Of a stretch of 64,000 nt of DNA, positions 35,554 through 43,634 are shown one piece after another. The translations under genes and the position numbers were made by a program. Source of the stretch: Natrarchaeobius chitinivorans. Its GTDB lineage: Archaea > Halobacteriota > Halobacteria > Halobacteriales > Natrialbaceae. The notes beneath the pieces were generated by a model that was given only the letters and a program-made list of their open reading frames with translations, ran no database searches and had not been told where the DNA came from. Position 1 is the stretch's first letter; each line of letters starts with the position of its first letter. The stretch spans positions 124,001-188,000 of the forward strand of contig NZ_REGA01000002.1 in NCBI RefSeq assembly GCF_003841505.1, written 5' to 3'.

Positions 35554-36471
35554 ATGCACGTGCTCGCGCTCACGACGAACGACGATGCGCCGTTCATGAA
35601 CGAGCAGATGCGGATCATGGAGCGCCGAGGCGTCTCGTTTTCGACGCTGTCCGTCTCCGGCGACGGCCGCGCGGGTCACTCGAGGGGCCCGACGGACTAC
35701 CTCCGATTCCTTCCGTCGGTCGTTCGCGAATCGGCCAACGGGTACGACCTGGTCCACGCCCACTACGGGCTGACGGCACCGATGGCGGTCGCACAGCTTC
35801 GAAAACCGGTCGTACTCTCGCTGTGGGGGTCGGATCTTTACGGCCCCGTCGAACCGATCAGCCGGGCGTGTGCGCCGCTTTGTGACGAGGTCGTCGTCAT
35901 GTCCGAGGAGATGCGCCGGTACCTCGGGCGCGACTGTACGGTCGTCCCCGACGGCGTCGACCTCGAGAAGTTCCAGCCCGGATCACAGTCTCGAGCGCGC
36001 GAGGCGGTCGGCTGGAGCGACGACGAGTATCAGGTACTGTTCCCGTACACGCCCAAACGGACGGTGAAGAACTACCCGCGCGCACGACGGATCGTCAACG
36101 CCGTCAACGGGCTGGTCGACCGGCCGGTCCGGCTTCACACCGTCTACGGCGTCGACCACGACGCGGTCCCCGACTACATGAACGCCGCCGACGCGCTGTT
36201 GTTGACCTCCGACAGCGAGGGCTCGCCGAACTCGGTGAAAGAAGCGCTCGCCTGTAACCTCCCGGTCGTCTCCACCGACGTCGGCGACGTCAGCGACCGG
36301 CTCGAGGGCGTCTCGCCGTCCGTCGTCGCGAGCGACGACGAAAAATTGATCGAGGGGCTCCGGACGATCCTCGAGTGCGGTGAGCGATCGAACGGCAGGG
36401 AGGCCGCACGAGAGATCAGTATCGACCGCACGACCTCACGGATGATCGAAGTGTACGAACGGGTCGTCTGA
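35554..36471 (+). CDS. Family 4 glycosyltransferase
   Basis: A 305-residue GT-B glycosyltransferase, shorter than most family members (about 350-400). YDLVHAHYGLTAPMAV is in the N-terminal domain and the donor-site block SDSEGSPNSVKEALACNLPVV (seen as SEGSPNSVKEALACNLPVVS) is in the C-terminal domain, with the paired Glu of the family. It likely transfers a sugar in surface-glycan assembly on the cytoplasmic side. Its stop TGA is the first three bases of a palindromic element. Confidence 0.88.
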   Translation: MHVLALTTNDDAPFMNEQMRIMERRGVSFSTLSVSGDGRAGHSRGPTDYLRFLPSVVRESANGYDLVHAHYGLTAPMAVAQLRKPVVLSLWGSDLYGPVEPISRACAPLCDEVVVMSEEMRRYLGRDCTVVPDGVDLEKFQPGSQSRAREAVGWSDDEYQVLFPYTPKRTVKNYPRARRIVNAVNGLVDRPVRLHTVYGVDHDAVPDYMNAADALLLTSDSEGSPNSVKEALACNLPVVSTDVGDVSDRLEGVSPSVVASDDEKLIEGLRTILECGERSNGREAAREISIDRTTSRMIEVYERVV

Positions 36472-36554
36472 TACGGTTTTCTGTACGTCATTGCCGGCGC
36501 ACCCGCCGCCCGGGTCGCGGGTGCGCCGGTACACAGTTACAGTAATCCGTATGA
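36469..36554. repeat. TGATACGG palindromic element, copy 5
   Basis: Left end TGATACGGTTTTCTGTACGTC and right end CACAGTTACAGTAATCCGTATGA, enclosing the hairpin GCCGGCGCACCCGC / GCGGGTGCGCCGG. Its first bases form the stop of the GT4 gene. Confidence 0.88.
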
Positions 36555-36566
36555 ACGGGTCGGGTT

Positions 36567-37535
36567 CTACGCGTTTTGCTCTCGGTACCACGCCACCGTC
36601 TCCGGCAGGTGGGCCTCGAGCGGTTCGTACTCGTATCCCAGCTCATCGTGGGCTTTCTCCGAACTGTAGAACAGTTTCTGGGTCGCGAGGCGCGCCATCT
36701 GTCGGTCGAACGGGAACACCTGTCTGTCGGTGACCGCCCCGACGGCTTCGGCGACCGGGCCGGCGGCGTGGATCGCAGTCGATGGGACGGGGACGCGAGC
36801 GGGAGAGCCGTCTGCGTGGTCGGCGACGCGGGAGGCCGCCCGATCGTAGGTGAGGTTTTCGCCACCGAGGATGTAGTGTTCTCCGCTCGTGCCGTCGTGG
36901 TATGCGCCGAGCACGCCGTCGACGACGTCCGAGACGCCGACGATACTCAAGCCACCAGGGAGGTACGCCGGCATCGTCGGCTCGAGACCCATCGCGAGTA
37001 GCTGGGGGGTAAACGAGTCGTCACCCGGGCCGAAGATCGAGGTCGGGTGAACGGTAACGGCGTCGCCGTCGGTTTCGGCGTATCGATCGACGAGTCGTTC
37101 GGCCGCCGCCTTCGAGGACTGGTAGGCACCGATCGGCTCGGCGACGTCGGATTCGTCGGCGAACCGTTTCGTCCCGTTCGTCCGTCGCGTTCCGGCCGTG
37201 CTCGCGAAGATCAGGCGGCCGACGTCCGCGTCGCGACAGGCCGAAAGCAGCGTGGCCGTTCCGTCGCGGTTGACCCGTTCGACTGTTTCGGGACCGGCAC
37301 TCCAGAGACCGACACCCGCGAGGTGGAACGCGGCGTCTACCCCGTCGACGAGCGGTCGAAGTGTCTCCTCCTCGAGAACGTCGCCGACGTACCAGTCGAC
37401 GTCCTCGAGCCCGTCTCGGTCGGAGCTCGGGCGGCTAAGACCGCGGACGTCCCACCCCTCCTCGAGCAGGCGCTCACAGAGGTGGGTTCCGAGAAACCCC
37501 GTCGCACCGGTAACGGCCGCCGTTCCCGCCGACAT
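36567..37535 (-). CDS. NAD-dependent sugar epimerase/dehydratase (extended SDR)
   Basis: A 322-residue extended short-chain dehydrogenase. The NAD motif is AVTGATGFLGTHL (about 7-19), the catalytic Tyr and Lys are in YQSSKAAAER (about 147-156), and PTSIFGPGDDSFTP follows. The family epimerises, reduces or dehydrates nucleotide sugars. It is the last gene of a three-gene unit, starting exactly at the last base of the DUF362 gene's stop (ATGA-like overlap). Confidence 0.88.
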   Translation of the reverse strand: MSAGTAAVTGATGFLGTHLCERLLEEGWDVRGLSRPSSDRDGLEDVDWYVGDVLEEETLRPLVDGVDAAFHLAGVGLWSAGPETVERVNRDGTATLLSACRDADVGRLIFASTAGTRRTNGTKRFADESDVAEPIGAYQSSKAAAERLVDRYAETDGDAVTVHPTSIFGPGDDSFTPQLLAMGLEPTMPAYLPGGLSIVGVSDVVDGVLGAYHDGTSGEHYILGGENLTYDRAASRVADHADGSPARVPVPSTAIHAAGPVAEAVGAVTDRQVFPFDRQMARLATQKLFYSSEKAHDELGYEYEPLEAHLPETVAWYREQNA

Positions 37536-38485
37536 TACCGCCCCTCCTCGAGTTGTGGCGGGACGGCGTCGCGACCGATCGCCGCGTAGAGGCGATACGC
37601 CGTCGTCACGGCGGGGTGGGTGGCTCCGGACGGCGGCAACTCGCCCCCCGAGAGGCGCTCGCGGAGCGCGTCGAGGTCCAGGTGGTGGCGACCGCGGCCG
37701 ACGCGCTCGATACTGATCGGATCGTCGCGATCCTCGAGCGCGAGCGAGAGCGCTCGGTCTTTCTCGGTCGGACACCCGAGAAGGGAGCCGGCGAGGGCGT
37801 CGACCGGCGAGACCGGGCCGGAAAAGACGGCGTTCGCCGCGTGGGGCTCGCCGCCGTAGGCGATCGTCGCGTCGAGAACGGAGAGGAACGGATCGAGAAC
37901 CGTCGTGGACGCGACGGTCGTCGCCGCCGGATCGGCCGTCGATTCCGCGGTCGCCGCGAGCGTCCGCATTCCGCCCGCAACCGTCTTCGATTCCGTCGGC
38001 CTGAGAGTCGGAACGACGACGACGGTGCGCTCGAGGAGACGCGTCGGTACCGAAACCGAGACCGATCGTCCGTCGATATCGCACAGTTCGGTCGTTCGTG
38101 CGTCTCCGTCGTCGAGTCCGACGAACTCCGCCCCAAAGCGCTCGAGGAGTGACGGATATCCAAGATACGTCGCTGCCCGGTCGACGTCGATCCCGTCGGT
38201 TTCGGCGACGACGTCGACGTCGGCATCGAGGTGCGACTCGAGGGTAGAAACGATCGTGCCGACGAGAGCGGGGTCGGTTACCATTCCCGTCGATGGGTGA
38301 AACGGGTAGTGGACGTCGGGGACGATGGCGATCCGCTCTTCGTTCGGAAGGGATTCGAGCGCCGGGCCGAGAACGGCTTCGATCGGCGACTCGAACGCCG
38401 CCATCCGCGAGTCGATGTCTGGGTTCCAGTTTCCATCGCGACCGTTCTCTCCGACGATCGCTCCGCGAACGGGCTCTTCGGTCAT
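37535..38485 (-). CDS. DUF362-type protein
   Basis: A 316-residue protein resembling the DUF362 family. Features: IAIVPDVHYPFHPSTGMVTDP, VDVVAETDGIDVDRAATYLGY (seen as AETDGIDVDRAATYLGY) and RLLERTVVVVPTLRPTESKTVAGGM (seen as VVVVPTLRPTESKTVAG), the conserved Lys-Thr-containing loop. No iron-sulphur Cys cluster is present, unlike many DUF362 proteins. The reaction is unknown. It lies between Gfo/Idh and epimerase genes and overlaps both, so it probably works on the same sugar. Confidence 0.75.
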   Translation of the reverse strand: MTEEPVRGAIVGENGRDGNWNPDIDSRMAAFESPIEAVLGPALESLPNEERIAIVPDVHYPFHPSTGMVTDPALVGTIVSTLESHLDADVDVVAETDGIDVDRAATYLGYPSLLERFGAEFVGLDDGDARTTELCDIDGRSVSVSVPTRLLERTVVVVPTLRPTESKTVAGGMRTLAATAESTADPAATTVASTTVLDPFLSVLDATIAYGGEPHAANAVFSGPVSPVDALAGSLLGCPTEKDRALSLALEDRDDPISIERVGRGRHHLDLDALRERLSGGELPPSGATHPAVTTAYRLYAAIGRDAVPPQLEEGR

Positions 38486-39585
38486 AGCGTCACCTCGGGC
38501 ACTGTCTCCTCATCCTGATCGGATCGAATTGCCGTCTCGTAGGCCGTCTCGGCGAACTCGAGTGCGCGTTTCCCGTCTTCGCCGGCGACGGGCGGCCGTT
38601 CGTCGTTGCGAACCGCGTCGACGAAATCGGCCAGCGCGTCGTAGTGTGCCTGGAGGTAAAACGTCGGCCCGAAGACGTCGGAATCGGTTCCGGTTACCCG
38701 ACTCGCGACGTTCGCGAGCGCCGATTTCGCCGCGCTCGCATAGAAGTTCTCCGGCAGGTACTCCTCGTTGCTGATCGTTCCCGTCACGCCCTCGAGACGG
38801 AGTCGGGTGTTGACCTCGGGAAGCTGTTCCCACTGGTAGGAGCCACAGTGGAGCGTGATCGTCGTCTCGGTTTCGGGGGCGTGAATGAGGACGGTTGCGG
38901 CGTCTTCGACCGGTAATTCGAGCGTTTCGCCGATGGTTGCGCTTTGGACCTCCAGATCGCCGAACAGCCACTCGAGAACGTCGAAACAGTGAATGCCGAG
39001 TTCGAGCAGCGAACCGCCGCCGGCCGCCTCGGAGTCGAGGGGCCACTCGGGAGGCGTTTGCGTGACGGGAGGACGACCGAGCGGCCCGTCGTTGAGTCGC
39101 GTGATCGTCGCGTACGGAACGTGGCCGACGCTGCCGTCCTCGTAGGTCTCCTTGACACCGACCACGTCTGGCTGGTATCGGAGCGTGTGATCGACGCCGA
39201 CGGCGATTCCCGCATCGTCGGCAGCCTCGAGCATTCGGTCGGCTTCTTCGGTCGAACGGGCGAAGGGTTTCTCGACGAAGACGTCGACGCCGGCCGCGGC
39301 GGCTTGTTCGACGGCGTCGGCGTGTAAAAACGGCGGCAGCGCGACGATAGCCGCGTCGAGGTCCTCCGACTCGAGGAGCGTCGCGTAATCGTCGTACGTT
39401 CGAGAGACGCCGGTACGTTCCGCCCGCGTCCGATTTTCCGGTCGCGCGTCGGCCGCTGCGGGGACGTCGACGCCTGGCATAGCGAGTGCGGATTTCAGAT
39501 GTACCATTCCGATGTTTCCAACCCCGAGAACGCCCACGGAGAGCGAACTCGAGTTCGTCCACTGTCCGAGAAGTGCCGTATTCAT
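38482..39585 (-). CDS. Gfo/Idh/MocA-family sugar oxidoreductase
   Basis: A 367-residue NAD(P)-dependent oxidoreductase. Rossmann motif VGVLGVGNIGMVHLKSAL, the EKPFARS motif (Lys of EKP) and the catalytic-site His in GSLLELGIHCFDVLEWLFGD are all seen. It probably oxidises or reduces a nucleotide sugar (for example at C3). It is the first gene of a unit with DUF362 and epimerase; it overlaps the DUF362 gene by 4 bp. The ATG at 39585 lies 26 nt after the glycan motif at 39612-39622. Confidence 0.88.
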   Translation of the reverse strand: MNTALLGQWTNSSSLSVGVLGVGNIGMVHLKSALAMPGVDVPAAADARPENRTRAERTGVSRTYDDYATLLESEDLDAAIVALPPFLHADAVEQAAAAGVDVFVEKPFARSTEEADRMLEAADDAGIAVGVDHTLRYQPDVVGVKETYEDGSVGHVPYATITRLNDGPLGRPPVTQTPPEWPLDSEAAGGGSLLELGIHCFDVLEWLFGDLEVQSATIGETLELPVEDAATVLIHAPETETTITLHCGSYQWEQLPEVNTRLRLEGVTGTISNEEYLPENFYASAAKSALANVASRVTGTDSDVFGPTFYLQAHYDALADFVDAVRNDERPPVAGEDGKRALEFAETAYETAIRSDQDEETVPEVTL

Positions 39586-39611
39586 CTGTCCAAGAGGGGG
39601 GGCCGCGTCGG

Positions 39612-39622
39612 GCTTTGTTATC
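39612..39622 (-). promoter_or_regulatory. ATAACAAAGC motif, Gfo/Idh operon
   Basis: Minus strand GATAACAAAGC, ending 26 nt before the ATG at 39585. Confidence 0.45.
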
Positions 39623-39790
39623 GTCGTCGTACAGCCTGCACCGCCGCTGCATCTACCATTGTACATCTACTTTTCTGAGATATCGGCCCATAGGTGGCCG
39701 AAAACGAGGTTCTATCTGCTGATGAGGAACTCGCATTTCTGATAGTAAGAGCGAGATACAGCGCTCGGACGCCGTCGTTCCGCGAGACAG

Positions 39791-39874
39791 TATAGTAGCC
39801 ACTGCACGTCATCCCACACCTGATCGCCGGATAGATCGGCGATGGGTGTGCAAATCGTTACAGCTGTTAGCATA
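39791..39874. repeat. MITE-like element, family A, minimal copy
   Basis: 84 bp made almost only of the two ends: TATAGTAGCCACTGCACG on the left and, on the minus strand of the right, TATGCTAACAGCTGTAACG. The centre is a short loop. It abuts the stop codon (39875-39877) of the deacetylase gene. Confidence 0.7.
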
Positions 39875-40822
39875 TTACCCGTCGGACGACGGAGCCCTGA
39901 CCGATCTCGGTCCACTGTCGTTCCCCCCATCCGCCAGGGTTCGCCGGGCGAGTTCTCCCATCGTCTCGACGGTGAGGCCCGCTTCCGTCCGCCGTCGATC
40001 GATGTACTCGAGGATCGACCGCATCCGTTCGTCGTCCCGATCGTCGACGAGGTTGTTCGGGTGGAGCCACAGGTGACAGACGCCGTTTTTCTCGATCGCC
40101 TCGTCGATCCCGCGACGGGCCTGGACCACCATCGGGTCGCGCCAGACCGTCTCCGCGACCGTCCGTGCGGGCCCCTCGAACCCGAACAGAAACGCCGATG
40201 CGGGCACGTTCACCAGCCCGTATTCGTCGACCGACGGCTCGACGAGCAGCGACCGGTCACGGACCATCGAATCGAACAGTCCGCGGACGCCGTCGCCGGT
40301 CGGTGATCTACCCCGATAGCATCTGACTCCGTATTCTGCGAGCACGTCGCGGTGGTCCACGTCGTTTCGCGGATAGACGAACGAATCGACCGAGAGGCCC
40401 CAGTCGGCGGCGATCGACGCGCTTCGCTCGAGTTCGGCGGCAGCGAGGTTCCGGTCCGTCTTCGGATCGCCGAACAGAACGTGTGAAAAGGAGTGACTGG
40501 CGAACTCGTGGTCGACGTCGGACTCGAGGAGGTCCGTCACGAGATCCGGGGCGAACCGGAGGTCCTCGCGGTGGCGCCACTCGGATCGTTCGCGATCGAA
40601 CCACCCCTCCGGAGCCGGATGGTCGTCGTGGCGACCGTCACACGACTCGAGCATCAGGTGACCGACGACCGCCCAGGTAGCTGGGACGTCGTAGGTGTCG
40701 AGCAGTTCGAGCATGGTCGACCAGCCGCGTCGACCGGCCTCGACCCGGTCGTCTGGCGGGGACTCGAGGTCGTGAAACCCCCACCCGAGTTCGGCATCGA
40801 GCGAAATGACGACGCTACCCAT
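39875..40822 (-). CDS. Polysaccharide deacetylase-family protein (NodB fold)
   Basis: A 315-residue protein. The NodB motif 1 appears as VISLDAELGWGF (catalytic Asp) and motif 2 as HEFASHSFSHVLFG (two metal His). CHLWLHPNNL near residue 270 supplies the later His. Members remove acetyl groups from GlcNAc residues or act on other amides. No signal peptide is seen, so it works inside the cell, perhaps on a lipid- or nucleotide-linked sugar. The ATG at 40822 is preferred to a GTG 12 bp upstream. Confidence 0.85.
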   Translation of the reverse strand: MGSVVISLDAELGWGFHDLESPPDDRVEAGRRGWSTMLELLDTYDVPATWAVVGHLMLESCDGRHDDHPAPEGWFDRERSEWRHREDLRFAPDLVTDLLESDVDHEFASHSFSHVLFGDPKTDRNLAAAELERSASIAADWGLSVDSFVYPRNDVDHRDVLAEYGVRCYRGRSPTGDGVRGLFDSMVRDRSLLVEPSVDEYGLVNVPASAFLFGFEGPARTVAETVWRDPMVVQARRGIDEAIEKNGVCHLWLHPNNLVDDRDDERMRSILEYIDRRRTEAGLTVETMGELARRTLADGGNDSGPRSVRAPSSDG

Positions 40823-40876
40823 CGCGCCCACCACGACGTACGGTCATACCGGTACTGGTGTGAGCGGGTCGTTTTG

Positions 40877-41221
40877 TTAATGATCGCTTTTCCGCGTTCG
40901 TCCCGCGTTCGTCGTCACGTACGCCTTCGATCGTTCCGTTCGAATCGGCCCTTTGTCCGTGCCGTTCGAATCGGCTCTTTCGTCCCGCCTCCGACGCGAA
41001 TCGTGCCTCGGTTTCACGAGTTGCCACGTGCTGTCGTCGATCCCGTTCTCGAGCATACCGGTGTCCACCCCGATCAGACTGATGCCCGCTCCGATCAGAC
41101 CGATCGGTGGTGAGGGTGGCGTTGCCCGTCCTGGGGTGATCTCTTCCGTTTTCGCCGGCGGTTCGTACCGATCGTTTTCGCGGACGGTTCGAATCGCCCG
41201 GTTCAGCCGTCGGTTCGTATC
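40877..41221 (-). pseudogene. Possible relic of a protein gene
   Basis: On the minus strand this stretch has strong haloarchaeal codon bias (for example NRRLNRAIRTVRENDRYEPP, then PPIGLIGAGISLIGVDTG and LENGIDDSTWQLVKPRHDS). No credible start codon lies at its head and the end is repetitive (DERADSNGT-like duplications at 40937-40990). It may be the remains of a larger gene. No family is recognised. Confidence 0.3.
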
Positions 41222-41302
41222 ACTCGAGTGAACTCCCAGAGCGAACGGATACTCGGGGCTGCCAACGGTAAGGCGACCGAACAGCGTTGCGCTGGATCGA
41301 AA

Positions 41303-41318
41303 GGAGTGTGAACACTCC
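41303..41318. promoter_or_regulatory. Inverted repeat beside glycan motif
   Basis: GGAGTGTGAACACTCC, 7-bp arms with a 2-bp spacer, directly before the ATAACAAAGC motif at 41321. This is a plausible operator. Confidence 0.35.
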
Positions 41319-41320
41319 CT

Positions 41321-41330
41321 ATAACAAAGC
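41321..41330 (+). promoter_or_regulatory. ATAACAAAGC motif, second AP-superfamily gene
   Basis: Exact ATAACAAAGC, 45 nt before the ATG at 41376. Confidence 0.45.
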
Positions 41331-41375
41331 GGACATCCGGCCACCTCCACGACAGCAGGCGTTCTCAGTACAATC

Positions 41376-42968
41376 ATGAGCGGATCTACTCCCACGTCCG
41401 AACGAGCGTTCGTCCTCGGACTCGACGGTGTGCCGTGGAGGCTTCTCGAACAGTGGAGCGACGAGGGTGAACTCCCCAACTTCGCCCGAATGCGAGAGGA
41501 GGGGGCCTCGGGCCCGCTCGTCAGCACGAGTCCGCCGACGACTCCGCTGGCGTGGCCGTCGATCGCGACGGGCGTCTGGCCCGACAAACACGGCATCTAC
41601 GGCTTCCAGAACCTATCCCCGGAGTACACCCACGAGATGTACACGAGTCGAGACCTGAAGCAACCGACGCTCTGGGAACAGCTATCCCCGGCACACGTCG
41701 GTAACGTTCCGATGACGTACCCGGTCAACGAGATCGACGGGACGATGGTTTCGGGGATGATGACACCCTCAACCGAGCGCGAGTTTACCCATCCACCCGA
41801 TCTCGGCGACGAGATCGAGTCACGGATTCCCGACTATCGAATCAGCCTGGATTATCCGGAGTACGCCGGTCGACTCGACGCCTTCGAAGAGGCGGTCGAC
41901 GAGATGCTCACGAACCGTCGCGAGTTGATGCGCATGCAAATGGAACGCGCCGGAGACGACTGGCAGCTGTTTTTCTTCGTTTACACGGCTCCCGACCGTT
42001 TTCAACACCTCACCTGGGAGATGGACCGACTCCTCGAACACTACCGGAAACTCGACGACCTGCTCGGTGAAGTAATGGAGTACACCGACCGACACGATGC
42101 CGACCTCTACGTCGTCTCCGATCACGGGTTTGGGCCGATCGACGAACTGATCTTCGTCAACCACATTCTGGAACGGGAGGGGTATCTCGTCAGGCGCGAC
42201 GACGAGGGAACGAGGGGGGCTCTCGCGAGTCTGGGTATCTCCCGCGACCGAATCACGAACGTCTTGGAACGGGTGGGAATCTCCGAAGAAATGATCGTCT
42301 CGACGCTGCCCCGGGGACTCATCGATTCGGTCGCCGAACAGCTCCCCGGCGATCACGCCCTCTATGACGTCGACTACGACGAGACCGTCGCGTTCGTCCA
42401 CGGAGCGGGCAACTGTTACATCAACGACAGCGAGCGCTTCGAAAACGGCGTCGTCGAACCGGTGGACGTACCGGACGTCAAATCCGAACTCGTCGACGTC
42501 TTCGAATCGGTCACCGACGGAGACGGAACCCAGTTGATTACGATCGAAGACGGCGACGAACTGTTTCCGACGGACGACGGCTCGCCGGATCTCGTCGTTA
42601 ACGGAATCGACGGCTACGACTGCCGTAACGCCATCACCGACGAACCGTTCGGCGATACCGGAACGTACGCTGCAAGCCACCGGAAAGACGGCATCATCCT
42701 CTGTCACGGTCCGACGATCGACGCCGGTGCGACGTTACGGGGCGCTCGCGTCGTTGACGTCGCCCCGACGCTTTTACACGGCATCGGCGAACCGGTCCCC
42801 GAAAACGCCGACGGTCGCGTGTTGTTCGACGCGTTTCGCAACGACGCGACGCCATCCCGAACGAAAGTCAGACGCAGCGACGTCTCGAGCCGGAAACGAG
42901 GCGACGAGGTCGAAGAGGACTTCAGCGACGTCGAAAACCGCCTGAAGGGGCTGGGTTACATGGAATAA
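41376..42968 (+). CDS. Alkaline-phosphatase-superfamily enzyme, paralogue 2
   Basis: A 530-residue protein of the same family as the gene at 3313-4938. Metal and nucleophile parts are VLGLDGVPWRL at the start, PPTTPLAWPSIATGVWPDKHG (seen as TTPLAWPSIATGVWPDKHG), VVSDHGFGPI and ASHRKDGIILCHG. The end YMEDVENRLKGLGYM-like (ENRLKGLGYME) matches the other paralogue's end (EDRLSDLGYL). It is cytoplasmic by sequence. The substrate is unknown; its neighbours suggest a phosphate ester or diphosphate in glycan synthesis. Confidence 0.85.
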   Translation: MSGSTPTSERAFVLGLDGVPWRLLEQWSDEGELPNFARMREEGASGPLVSTSPPTTPLAWPSIATGVWPDKHGIYGFQNLSPEYTHEMYTSRDLKQPTLWEQLSPAHVGNVPMTYPVNEIDGTMVSGMMTPSTEREFTHPPDLGDEIESRIPDYRISLDYPEYAGRLDAFEEAVDEMLTNRRELMRMQMERAGDDWQLFFFVYTAPDRFQHLTWEMDRLLEHYRKLDDLLGEVMEYTDRHDADLYVVSDHGFGPIDELIFVNHILEREGYLVRRDDEGTRGALASLGISRDRITNVLERVGISEEMIVSTLPRGLIDSVAEQLPGDHALYDVDYDETVAFVHGAGNCYINDSERFENGVVEPVDVPDVKSELVDVFESVTDGDGTQLITIEDGDELFPTDDGSPDLVVNGIDGYDCRNAITDEPFGDTGTYAASHRKDGIILCHGPTIDAGATLRGARVVDVAPTLLHGIGEPVPENADGRVLFDAFRNDATPSRTKVRRSDVSSRKRGDEVEEDFSDVENRLKGLGYME

Positions 42969-43019
42969 CTCGAGGTTTGCAAGCAGGGGAACTACCCTTC
43001 CCGCTCGCCAACCTCGGCC

Positions 43020-43379
43020 ATGGTCGACGAAGATCTCGAACTCGAGCGAGACCTCGGTGAGGCGACGATCGTCTACGAGGAACCGGACGAGGGAACGGTC
43101 CGAAAGACGGTCCCGAACGAACACGTCGCGTACTTTCAGGACCACTGGATTATCAAGACCGACGAGGACGACGAGGGCCACGACATCGTCCGCCGGATTC
43201 CATCCCGCCGGGTTCACTACGTCGAGCGGTCGGTCGAACAGTTCGAAGAGGAGGTTCAGACGCTGGTCGATCAGGTCCAGTCGTTCGCGTCGGACCTCCG
43301 GACGAAGATCCCCGTCGGGAGCGATCGGGACGACGACGACGATACGCGACCGATCGAAGTGGATATCGAAGAAGAGTAG
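43020..43379 (+). CDS. Haloarchaeal conserved hypothetical protein
   Basis: A 119-residue acidic protein. The first 70 residues form a small beta-rich domain (EATIVYEEPDEGTVRKTVPN, then AYFQDHWIIKTD and RRIPSRRVHYVERSV) and the rest is a helix with a very acidic tail (DRDDDDDTRP). It resembles a haloarchaeal family without known function. Confidence 0.7.
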   Translation: MVDEDLELERDLGEATIVYEEPDEGTVRKTVPNEHVAYFQDHWIIKTDEDDEGHDIVRRIPSRRVHYVERSVEQFEEEVQTLVDQVQSFASDLRTKIPVGSDRDDDDDTRPIEVDIEEE

Positions 43380-43427
43380 CGGGCGCACGCTGGTGATCCG
43401 CTGCGTCGCGAACGGTCACCGGGAGTC

Positions 43428-43634
43428 AGTACCGTACCAACTAAAACGATTCCACCTCGAGTGCACTATCCGCGGTTCTCGCCCACTTCGTTCGGCTCAC
43501 GGGTCACTACGTTCCCCGTTCGCCATCCCGCGGTTCTCGCTCGTTTCATTCGCTCCGAACCGCGTGCGCTCCGAACCGCGTGCGCTCCGAACCGCGTGCG
43601 CTCCGAACCGCGTGCGCTCCGAACCGCGTGCGCT
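43428..43634. repeat. Family A element, right end missing, with five 16-bp tandem repeats
   Basis: The left end (AGTACCGTACCAACTAAAACG, 43429 onward) and the interior cgcggttctcgc/cacgggtcac blocks match the other copies. The unit CGCTCCGAACCGCGTG is repeated five times without change (43551-43566, 43567-43582, 43583-43598, 43599-43614, 43615-43630). The right inverted repeat is not found. The repeats end 5 bp before the stop of the next gene. Confidence 0.75.

Noticed and set aside
43551-43630. Five regular repeats as a possible CRISPR
   Set aside because: The 16-bp units are directly adjacent with no spacers and lie in a family A element.
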